Positions 23,738-32,236 of a stretch of DNA of 64,000 bases are shown here, piece by piece. The notes beneath the pieces are model-generated. The model was not told the origin of the DNA. It did not search any database and worked only from the letters and a program-made list of their open reading frames with translations. The stretch covers positions 372,001-436,000 of the forward strand of contig JAJSPD010000038.1 in assembly GCA_021307315.1 (NCBI GenBank), in the 5' to 3' direction. The translations under genes and the position numbers were made by a program. Origin of the DNA: Bisporella sp. PMI_857. Taxonomy: Eukaryota > Ascomycota > Leotiomycetes > Helotiales > Helotiaceae. Each line of letters opens with the position of its first letter. Positions within the stretch are counted from its first letter, which is position 1.

Positions 23738-25627
23738 ATGGCGAAGGAGGGCATCATTCCGATACTGAAGAATTTCGCTTGTGACGCGATGTCGTGGGTC
23801 CCCATTCTCATATCAATTGGTAACCTCTGCTGCTGGTTGAATGAACTGTATGAGGGAGTCAAGTCTGTTCCCGCACAGTTAATCTCGGTCTGGAACTACC
23901 TTGAACAGCTTACAACATGGCTCGCCGCACTCCAGAGGATTTGTATTCGAGACGGAACCCCGACTCTCCACCAAATAGATTATCAACGGATAGGACACCT
24001 TTTCGAACAATGTCTTCAGGATATGACGGTGGCAAAAGACATGATCGAGTCTTGCATAGACTCTTTCCCAGTAAAAATCACCGCTTGGGAAACGTTCAAG
24101 GGCATTTTCAATCCACCTGAATGGCTACAAAAACAGGCGATAGTTGAAGGCTATCTTAAAAAAACCAGAACGACTATTGAAACTATAAATGGAATCATCA
24201 TTGTAAATATATACGAGAAGGTTTCTAACACAGAGCTTCAAACGTTTTTGGGAAATTCGGATAGAAATCAACACAGTCAAGGCAGTCGACTGTGTCGACC
24301 CCAAAATTCCACCGCGAGCAATAGAAACACCTCCGGTAGGAATAGAAGACAGCCGAAGGCTTTACCCTCACAAGCACCACTAACAGAGGATATGGATGCG
24401 CGGATAGAGTTGAAAGCTAGGTTGGCTAAGCTAGTTACCTTAACCAATGAATACATTTGGTATGGGTAAGTTGTTCTTTTCTTTCCTTCCCCATTCTAAG
24501 TAAGCTTCCTTCCTAACAAACCTCAGAATTCCAACCGAGTATCAAGAAGCAAGCCAGTCTAGGCCTTCGAGTGATCTAAAGGGTATCATAATCCAGAGAA
24601 GAGGTTCGGGATCAGACGCGCTGCGTATCTTAATTCTAGATATGCGATTTAGGAGAATGACAGTTCTGAAGTGTAAACCAACCCCGCCCCACCTTAAATG
24701 AAAATTTCAATTCGGACTGATTCTGGTCTAGTGCGCAAAGGCTCCCCGTATTTTACTATTCCCTCTCGCAGTAGTGCACACACAGCGACCATACTAGTCG
24801 AAGAGTTGGATTTGTCAGCTCCGAGAATGCCTCTAATAATGGGAACTTCTAATTCAGACTCCCCAGCAGCTTTGGCAAATAACATCAGAGGCAATATCGG
24901 AATTAGGTTCGATAATACAGGAGGTCTGCGCACCCCACAAGATCATATGGGTGGACTCTTCTAACTGAATTCAGTGATGAGAGCACTGAGAAGCATAGTC
25001 GAAGGTTACAAAATTTTGCACTCTAGGTAGGCAAGAGTAAAACCTAAGTTTTGGTATGTTTTACTGATTGATATCCGCACAGCTTCTGCGCTGGATTTCG
25101 GTGTAAGAAGATTCGTGAGCTAAACGAATACAACCAAGCCGCGCCTACGATCCTTGGTCCTAAGGAAAACAAGATTACCACCGTCTCTGAGATTATCGAC
25201 GTGTCTATCAGAGGGAGTAAGCTTCGTGTGTTATTGCTCTGGCCTTTCGGGGGCATTAACGACAAGAAATGGTCTTCTAGCAAAAGTATTCTCTATATCC
25301 ATGCTGGTACGAACCCAAGGACGGGACTAACTGAGCACTACCAAAAGGCTAACCGTACTTCAGTCTTGTCTGCAAATCATTACTCCACTAAGGGCAAAAT
25401 TTTATCCCTTAAAGGGGTTCGTCTCCTGGCGACACGAAATGGAATAAAGTCCCTAGAGAACCCTGATACCGAGAACAAGGTGGATGGGGATTTTAGGTTG
25501 ACTTTTAACACACGTGAAGGTACGGTAGGAATTCTTTGCTGTAATAATATTTGTCATTGATAATACTAATAACATACTACCAGATGTGAAGGAAGTATAC
25601 GATTTATTATTAGCAAGGGAAGAATGA
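23738..25627 (+). CDS. Multi-exon protein with N-terminal helical domain resembling SesA/HeLo-like STAND effector domains
   Basis: Start ATG at 23738 (MAKEGIIPILKNFACDAMSW). Clear exons: 23738-24465, one from 24527, 25083-25519 and 25584-25627; the last splice (GTACGG..CCAG) gives the ending DVKEVYDLLLAREE. Residues 1-170 are predicted helical with amphipathic stretches (ILISIGNLCCWLNELYEGVK, VWNYLEQLTTWLAALQRI), the kind of pattern seen in N-terminal domains of fungal NLR-linked proteins; the identification is tentative. A central disordered linker leads to a C-terminal region (VMRALRSIVEGYKILHS/SFCAGFRCKKIRELNEYNQ, LRVLLLWPFGGIND). Between 24580 and 24975 the model is unsettled: three phase-1 donors (24582, 24603, 24625) could pair with TAG at 24730, and an in-frame TAA at 24962-24964 must be removed by an intron (GTCTGC donor at 24924, CTAAC branch, CAG at 24974) or is a real stop. 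Possibly a decaying gene. Confidence 0.5.
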
Positions 25628-26002
25628 GATAGGTAACATGTTAGGAGGCTTTCCCCGTAATGTGTTTAACCTTTCCACCTATATCGGGTCCTGTCAACAG
25701 TCATTGAAATAAAGTCTCCGTCAGAGGGGTTTCAATTCATTTCTGCATTGTACTTTAAGTTACTGTAACTGCGGCTTTACACTGTCGTCCAATGGCCCGT
25801 CACAGAAAGCTGTTAATAGCGCTCGAAGGCGGGAAGATTGCTACTTCCCTTTTATTGCGCCAAGGATATGACGAAGACTAACTCTAATGCACAGTAACTA
25901 GTCGCGAGGCCTGCGCCGGCCTGCCTCTAGAGACCCATTCGAACTGAAGGACAAAGCAATAACTTTCTATTCTTGCAGCAATCTATTCCCCACAACCTGC
26001 GC
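25628..26002. other. Intergenic
   Basis: About 375 bases between the preceding gene and a transposase relic. Nothing further recognised; the ends of the relic's parent element (inverted repeats) could not be identified. Confidence 0.4.
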
Positions 26003-26181
26003 TTAGATCTTCCTCGCCACTGGTGCCCTCCATAGCTCTGGCGCTTCCATCATGTGCGCTACTTCTGGCTCTGGCCCTGGCTCATCTGCCTCTAGCGCAG
26101 CACTTTTACGCTTCCGACTACTTTTTCCTTTGCCATTTGTGACCTTTTTCGCGGCACGCTTTCTCGTGCCTTCTCGATGTC

Positions 26182-26189
26182 CTTATAGC
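26182..26189. repeat. Left 8-bp target-site duplication of the MITE
   Basis: CTTATAGC directly abutting the CAGTG end at 26190; identical to 26645-26652. Confidence 0.88.
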
Positions 26190-26644
26190 CAGTGAAGTAA
26201 CTAGTATTATCACGATATATTGACCCCTAAAATCGAATACTATACCCCACGCAATATGAGATTTCAAATGGCCATACGTATCACGGCAAAATTTGCAAAT
26301 CTTATATTATATCATACTATACTATAGTATACTATAATACTAACCTTAAATGAAGCTATTCCCAATTAGTAATACGACAAAGGCATAGCCTTTTTTTTTT
26401 TAAAAAAAAAAGTAAGCTTCATTTCCACTTGTTTTTAACTCTTGCGGTGGCTTTTTAACCTGGCTTACTAGCCTTGGCAAAATGCTTAGTATATTGCCAA
26501 TATGATATGGGATCAAATTTTCATACTAATACTAGCGCTTTACGAGATATCTCATACTAATACTAGCGTAGTATCAAAAAATCGATCTCATATGACTCGA
26601 GACTCAATATCACTAAATATATCACCATACTAGTTCCTTCACTG
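26190..26644. mobile_element. hAT-like MITE, 455 bp, with terminal inverted repeats
   Basis: Left end CAGTGAAGTAACTAGTAT and right end (reverse complement) CAGTGAAGGAACTAGTAT match at 17 of 18 positions, with weaker similarity further in. The element is flanked by a perfect 8-bp direct repeat, CTTATAGC. CAGTG ends plus 8-bp duplications are the hallmark of hAT elements. The interior is AT-rich, has no coding capacity, a T11/A10 tract near 26391-26411 and two copies of TCATACTAATACTAGCG, so it is a non-autonomous miniature element. It sits inside the transposase relic, hence it is the younger insertion. Confidence 0.85.
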
Positions 26645-26652
26645 CTTATAGC
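26645..26652. repeat. Right 8-bp target-site duplication of the MITE
   Basis: CTTATAGC directly abutting the CACTG end at 26644; identical to 26182-26189. No mismatch between the copies suggests a fairly recent insertion. Confidence 0.88.
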
Positions 26653-26690
26653 TCATCACCTTCACTTACTTAGTACTACTGGCTTGGCCG

Positions 26691-27442
26691 ATCGGTGAAC
26701 TTTGGCTTCGTTGTTCATTCTGGTCAAGAATTGACTTTGATCCTGAGGGAGGGCACGTTCGGCAAAGAATATTCGGGCGACATTAGCAAGCTTCTGTATA
26801 TGTTTCTAGAGGTGCTGTGGACTTATATTATTAAGCACATGAGCACCCTGTTTGATTAGATTATGCGGCGACGTAAGAGCCCTTTTCCAGAATTAGAGCA
26901 ATCATGCAAGCATATGCCAGATTCCTTTTGATCCTTCTATAGAAAGGCATGCATTTTTAAAATCAAATATTCTGTTCTTTTATTTTTATAGCGATCTTGA
27001 CCAGTCATGGTATCTTTTATTTGACTAGATGCTCACAAATGAAAACATATTTGTTTGTGGCTCAGCTACTTTCCGTGCCATGATTCCAACAGGAAATGTG
27101 TTTACTTCGGCTCATGATCCTTACACTCAGATGACGAAGTCTCAAACTTCCAACAAATGGATCAATATTCCAACAGATCGAACCAGGAATATTTCTAAAC
27201 TTAAAATACTCGTTCAATTAGTTTGGTTTTTGCTAACCGAACCTACATTGAATAGATTAAACGTGGCGGTGAAGTTCCCAATAAAACAATAGACTACTAT
27301 GACTGATCCTGAAGCTCCTACGCCTTGGCCAATGACCTGCCAACTTAAAATGGGTTAATGTTTGCATTAACTCTTGCGAACCCTGCGAAGTAGACTTTTC
27401 AATAAATTTAGTGTCGCATCACTCGCAGAACTCAGGCGGCGA
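26691..27442. other. AT-rich intergenic interval
   Basis: About 750 bases. One ATG-initiated frame of 87 codons (27029-27292) is present but shows no domain or codon bias that I can see. It may include further unrecognisable transposon debris. Confidence 0.4.
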
Positions 27443-28434
27443 TTAAGCCGTTTCTACTACCGTTCTACGTATTGTAAAATACGTCATCAAGTGCGGCGGG
27501 TCCTGAGGTTTTCTAATGTACCAAGGGGGAAGAGGAATATCTTCTTCTCTTATCTCGACTATATCCCACCATTTCCGCTGTATGTTGGCTTTCTCTTCTT
27601 CAAAGAGGATCTTTTGTCTATAGCCATGCCATAACATCGTCACGCGTGGGGCAAATTCTAGTCGCAAGCTTTCTAAATAGTCTGGAAAGTCTGGGAATTG
27701 CGTGTTGATTAAGTATCCACTCGAAAATAATCTTGTGCCTGGAATTCCTCTGTTTTTCAAATCCATGTTCAAAAGAATAGGAGGTCCATCCGAACCCAAA
27801 AGGTGAAAGCAGGCTGGGATCGCACGATCTAAAACTTTTATGGATTGAATGTATTCTTGATCAATTTGGCGGCGAGGATATTTCACCCGCAGAGGTGGAT
27901 TCTGTGCTAAGGAATGAACAATATCAAACGGTAAGTCGTAGTGACGAAGAATGCGTGTTCCGTATCTATCTTGGCAAGAGTGAGCGGGCATATTGACTTC
28001 AATAGACAATTGCGTAAAAAGCTCCGATTATAATCGCCGATACTTTGTAGAAAAAAGTAAAGAGGATTCCACACTTCGCCTCCTTCGAAACAAAAGGTGT
28101 TCGATTGATAAAAGCATCTAGCGGCTTCATCGGCGATAATCGGATGGCAGAATAAAACATTCGTAGCTATTTCTTTCAAGATGGGATCTTTTTTTTCCAC
28201 GATATATCCATGAGATATAACAGTTTGACCAGTATCACTTCGCGAAGACTCATAACCCCGGACTGCGACAGACGACGCAATAATTGGCCTCGGTGCAATT
28301 AGAACGTACTTGTAAACCTGATTGCGAAGTTCGAGTGAAAGGTCGAGAAAACATGTAGTGGAGCAAATGGCTAACCCTAAAGGTTGCCCTTTTTGTTGGA
28401 CAATTCGGCAAATGCGCTTGCGGCTCTTGTACAT
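27443..28434 (-). pseudogene. 2EXR-like protein gene with a one-base frameshift
   Basis: The upstream frame begins MYKSRKRICRIVQQKGQPLG (ATG at 28434) and contains FLDLSLELRNQVYKYVLIAP, the signature of the fungal 2EXR/F-box-like superfamily, then AARCFYQSNTFCFEGGEVWN and FFLQSIGDYNRSF. The downstream frame resumes as SIEVNMPAHSCQDRYGTRIL and runs to the stop at 27443. The two frames overlap between 28009 and 27907 and differ by one base; one extra T in the T-run at 28016-28020 (A-run on the plus strand) would give a continuous protein of about 330 aa. It is therefore either a recent pseudogene or, as for RPL28, a homopolymer error. Function of the family is unknown. Confidence 0.65.
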
Positions 28435-28763
28435 GATAGCTAGAGGCTGGGCGGATAAAATTTGGTTCAAGATTAGCTCTAGTGAAATAGCCAGATTGTG
28501 GTAATTGTTCGCATCCAAAGGATTCGGTTCTTCGCGGCTAAAAAGGTGGCTTTCAATTTTGGGAGGCTAGCTAGTGGTAAATTAGCATATATCACAAAGG
28601 AATATTTCAAGACAGTTAACAATACAACGGTTAGAGATCAAAAGCCCAATAGATCTAGCTTTGGCTGACCCAGCTTAATGCTATTGAATACAATAACAAG
28701 GTGACACTTAAGCAGTTGGTGTATTTCCTCAGAATACAGGTGACCAACGCTATATTTGAGGAG

Positions 28764-28797
28764 GTTGGCACTAAGCTATACAGAGCTTAGTGCCAAC
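28764..28797. repeat. Perfect 14-bp inverted repeat with 6-base loop
   Basis: GTTGGCACTAAGCT and AGCTTAGTGCCAAC are exact reverse complements around ATACAG. Could form a stable hairpin in RNA or a cruciform; may be the fused ends of a deleted transposon or a protein-binding site. Confidence 0.85.
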
Positions 28798-29737
28798 ATG
28801 ATCCAGCCATAGTGTCAGACCTGATATGTGGCAGAAAAATACCAAGACTGTGGTTAAGCATGGATTTCTTGTCTATATATTAGAGTGTCAAAACAATACT
28901 TGCCAACAGTTTTCTGCTCGAAATCTTAAACTTAGTTATCCATTGTGACGACTCTTACTCTTTGGTCTACATTGTTGAGACTCTAAGTTTAAAAGTAAAG
29001 TCGGTATAGTATATATAAAAGTATTATATAATCTGGATAGGAGGCTGCTGGTTTCGAGGGCATCCCGTGATGGAGTTTGGAGTCCTTGGGACTCCAAAAA
29101 GTCTGGGACTTCTGGGGCTCTATCACTTTTACATAGTATATAAGTATATAAGTTTCAGTAAATAGAAGCTCCGTGCTCAAATACTTTGGGTAACCGAATA
29201 TCAGTTATTTAGTTAGCTTTGTGATATTTTCACTTCTACATGAAAAACCAGTGTTTAGTCTATTTCAATATCCAGCACCAACTCAACGAGCTCCAAGCCT
29301 CATACGAGTGCCCAAGGCTACCCGGAACGTTGCACTTGTACACAGCGAACTCCACGAACCGTTCTCCTATCCTATTACCCTGCACCAACCGGCTTTCTCT
29401 TTCGACCACCACGATAGCAAGAAATATTTCAAGAAACAGCAGCATCCAATGGTCTGTAGCAGGGTTAGGCATGACTGAAACCAAGTGAATATATCTTCTG
29501 TGGTTGCTTTGTCCACTCTAGTTCCTTGCTTCCTAATTCTCCCCTAGTGCCGGGAACTATGCCCTTAGTCTGGGTTTGCCAACGGATCGTGCCGGTTAGT
29601 AGCATCGGTATACTTCCGCTCGAATGCAGAGAGCAAGTTCAACATACAAGTAAAAGTTGCAGAGCGAGCTAGCCCGCATACGCCCTCCCTCATCTCTATT
29701 AAACACTGTTGAGCCTCAATTTCTCATTAGCCGTGTT

Positions 29738-29935
29738 CCTTCCACTTCACTATCCTTGGAAAGCGCTCCTTCGGCAGCTGGTACATCCGGGCATCTCTAC
29801 TTTCCTTTGCTGGATCTGGAGGTCTTCTGGCATTCTCAGCCTTAGAGATTTACATAAACTACCAGGCCGTTTACCTCGGCGTGATTCTTGGAATTTTTGG
29901 CCTGTTGGATATACGAAGTATGTATTTCTAGAATC
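29738..29935 (+). other. Orphan exon-like hydrophobic frame, possible gene relic
   Basis: After a TAG acceptor-like site at 29738-29740, one frame reads FGSWYIRASLLSFAGSGGLL and AFSALEIYINYQAVYLGVIL before a stop at 29933-29935. It has two membrane-helix-like runs and protein-like composition, but no start codon or partner exons were found. I do not recognise a family; it may be debris of a membrane protein gene. Confidence 0.3.
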
Positions 29936-30087
29936 CCAGTACTAGCGTGATAAAAGCTTAGATTAATGGATTAGTAGACTTATTATTTACAACCAAAATT
30001 ATATCTCGAAACCCATTAATTATAATTATGATTAGTATGATTACATTACATGTAGAGATAAAGAGATAATATACTTGTACGCTGGTA

Positions 30088-31609
30088 TCAGAAGGGATTC
30101 TTCTGAGATGCAATTTGAAATCTCCGAAATCGATCTCTGATACGTTTCACACTGTGCTAAGTTAGCTCTGTCTCGCTTCCTTAGATATCTTCAGAGAATG
30201 ATCTACTACACTCACCCCTTCTTTGCCACTTCCCGCTGCCGCTCATGGTACTCAAACAAAGCCCCTTTGCCTTCCTCCTCGTGGCGCTCAATTGCCGCAA
30301 TGTCAAGCAATCGCTCAAGGTTCGAAATCAAACTGCTCTTAGTATCGAGAATCGCATGATCCTGCATTTGATATATCTCAAACGCACCTCTAATATGATC
30401 TCCAAGTCTCAGCTCACCGAGCACCTGGCGTAGAATCCTTGCGCCCTCTGCATCGGACATGCCGAATGCAGATCTTGAATCGCAATAGTATGGCCAGTAC
30501 CCTAGAGATGCACGTCTTTTTGATTCAATATAATCTACTGGATAGTTGTCGGCATAAATTTCCTCGAAGCCAATTTTCAACGCTTGATAAAAGGCAAAAT
30601 CCTTGCCCTTTTGATAATCGGGCTGTATTTTTGCTTTGCTCTTCTCGTTCAAAAGACCAAGGAGTCCGTATAGCCTATCTCGTGGGTCTGAGCAGGCCCA
30701 GGTACCGAACTTAGTCACGAGTCGGTATACGAGGTCTCCTACTTGAGATTGGAAAGGCTTTATTATGGTTGTAGGTTTTCTAAGGGCGATGGCCATTTCA
30801 TCACGCGTTTTGATGATCGTCCCTTGAGCTAGAACATCTTTATACGGCCGAGGAACATGACGCAGTCTGTGGGTAATGACCATCTCTGCTGGACTGCGTA
30901 CCCCCGATAAGACGCTTTTGGCAACTTCAACAGATTCCGCGTCAGGTAATGCTGTAATACGGGATATCCCTGTAAATAACCCAATAGACAAAGTGGATGG
31001 TCCGCACCAAAGTGACATACTGGAGGCGACTAGTACCTCCTGTACTATCCATATCCGGGTCCAGTAGCGATTATAGCTGATATATCTTAAGGCTTTCAAT
31101 TGTGCAGCACTCCACCTGTAGCAATCCTTATTCTTGATCTGGCTGAGAGTTTGAACATTGTCAAAATGACTCGCATCTGGATTCCCAAGCCATGCAATAA
31201 CCTCATTAGCATTACGGAAAACACGTGCCATTTCCTGGACCTGCGCAGCACGTTCCTGGTAATTGAGCTGGTTGATGCATATTGCGTCAATGAAAAAGAG
31301 TCCCGACTCGCCCTTTGAAGCTGCTGCGGTAAGAAAATCGAAGAGGTTTGAGCGAATGTAGAATGGTTGACCATTGATTCCGATTTCATGAACATCATGA
31401 ATTGTGTTTTCATGACCCCATACATATGAGAGCGCTTTGTAATGCGTCGAAGGAAGATCCTCGATGGCGATGACTTCTAAATCATAGCATGGAGCATGGG
31501 TATCCTGATCATAAGTGACTCGAAGTAATCGAACTTCTGATGATGCGGCGATCAGGGTATGTTTGAATCCGCTGTTAAGATTGGATATTTTGTCAAGTTC
31601 ATTATGCAT
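30088..31609 (-). CDS. HET-domain (heterokaryon incompatibility) protein, 2 exons
   Basis: HET-domain proteins trigger cell death after fusion of genetically unlike hyphae. Exon 1 31609-30216 carries the domain in order: YKALSYVWG (residues about 58-66), FIDAICINQLNYQERAAQV (about 105-123), VFRNANEVIAWLG, RYWTRIWIVQEV (about 180-192) and the downstream CSDPRDRLYGLLGL. The frame stops at 30212 right after a GTGAGT donor; using it with a CTAAC branch and CACAG acceptor adds exon 2 (30151-30088), giving the ending KRIRDRFRRFQIASQKNPF and 485 aa in total. No NACHT or repeat region follows, so it is a short stand-alone HET protein. Recognition partner is unknown. Confidence 0.88.
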
Positions 31610-32236
31610 ATTGATTATAGTAGTAGTTCTCTTGGAACATTGCGTCGTTAGTGTATTGGAGTCAAGTTCTAAAGATTTGTGGTAGGTGCCTGATAGAATC
31701 TATTTTGGGACTCGTGACCACGGCTGCGCCATGATGAGCCAATGATAATGTAGAGCATACATCATGAAGATGATGAACTGTTGCGTGCAGACATATTAAC
31801 GAAATGAAACGTCTAAAATAAACATAAACATAGATCCTGGAAAATCAATGGAGAATCGGGAAGTATTGTGTTTTCCCTTTATATGATGCAGAGGTTTCCG
31901 TGGGGACCATGCACAAGGCGAAAACGCTGCTAATTTTCGTTGAGTTTTAGGGCTGTATGCACCGCTTGGATCACGGATGAATACTAAATAATACCCGGCC
32001 TACTACTGTTATCTTCAGTCTTTGAACGTAACGGTTTTGGTACTTCTGCTTGAGTATTATAATGCGGCTCTTTAGGACTAATAAGTGGCCATGACCTTGA
32101 GTATTTCAAAAAGATGATAGTGTTGCAGGAAAGAGTACAGAGGAGCCTACTCATGAATTTCTTGGTAAAAGAAGATATTGGAGGATGACAGGAGACCTGA
32201 TATCTATGTAGACCGCTGCTGAACTGTGAGACAGAT
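31610..32236. other. Intergenic, HET gene upstream region
   Basis: About 630 bases with no coding support; right edge of the accessory island. Confidence 0.5.

Larger units (their letters stand above)
26003..26690 (-). pseudogene. Fot1/pogo-like transposase 3' relic, split by a MITE
   Basis: On the minus strand, 26180 to 26003 reads KKVTNGKGKSSRKRKSAALE, then ADEPGPEPEVAHMMEAPELW, RAPVARKI and stop. Such a basic stretch followed by an acidic/Pro linker and an APExWRAPVA ending is, from memory, how Fot1/Flipper-type (pogo, Tc1/mariner) fungal transposases end. If the MITE and one duplicated target copy are removed, sequence from about 26665 back to 26150 reads KVMSYKDIEKARE, the segment that precedes this tail in such proteins, with a frameshift between the two. 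The catalytic part is absent in the window, so this is a dead fragment. The family call rests on recall of motif style. Confidence 0.6.
28435..30087. other. Gene-poor interval
   Basis: About 1.65 kb. It holds the upstream region of the 2EXR-like gene, a perfect hairpin (28764-28797), and one exon-like hydrophobic open frame (29738-29935). Nothing else could be supported. Confidence 0.45.

Noticed and set aside
24698..24964. Separate small gene starting at ATG 24698
   Set aside because: Its frame connects in phase to flanking exons of the larger gene; the ATG lies just after a stop inside a probable intron.
27029..27292. ATG-started 87-aa frame in AT-rich DNA
   Set aside because: No recognisable motif and no neighbouring exons; could be chance in this length of sequence.
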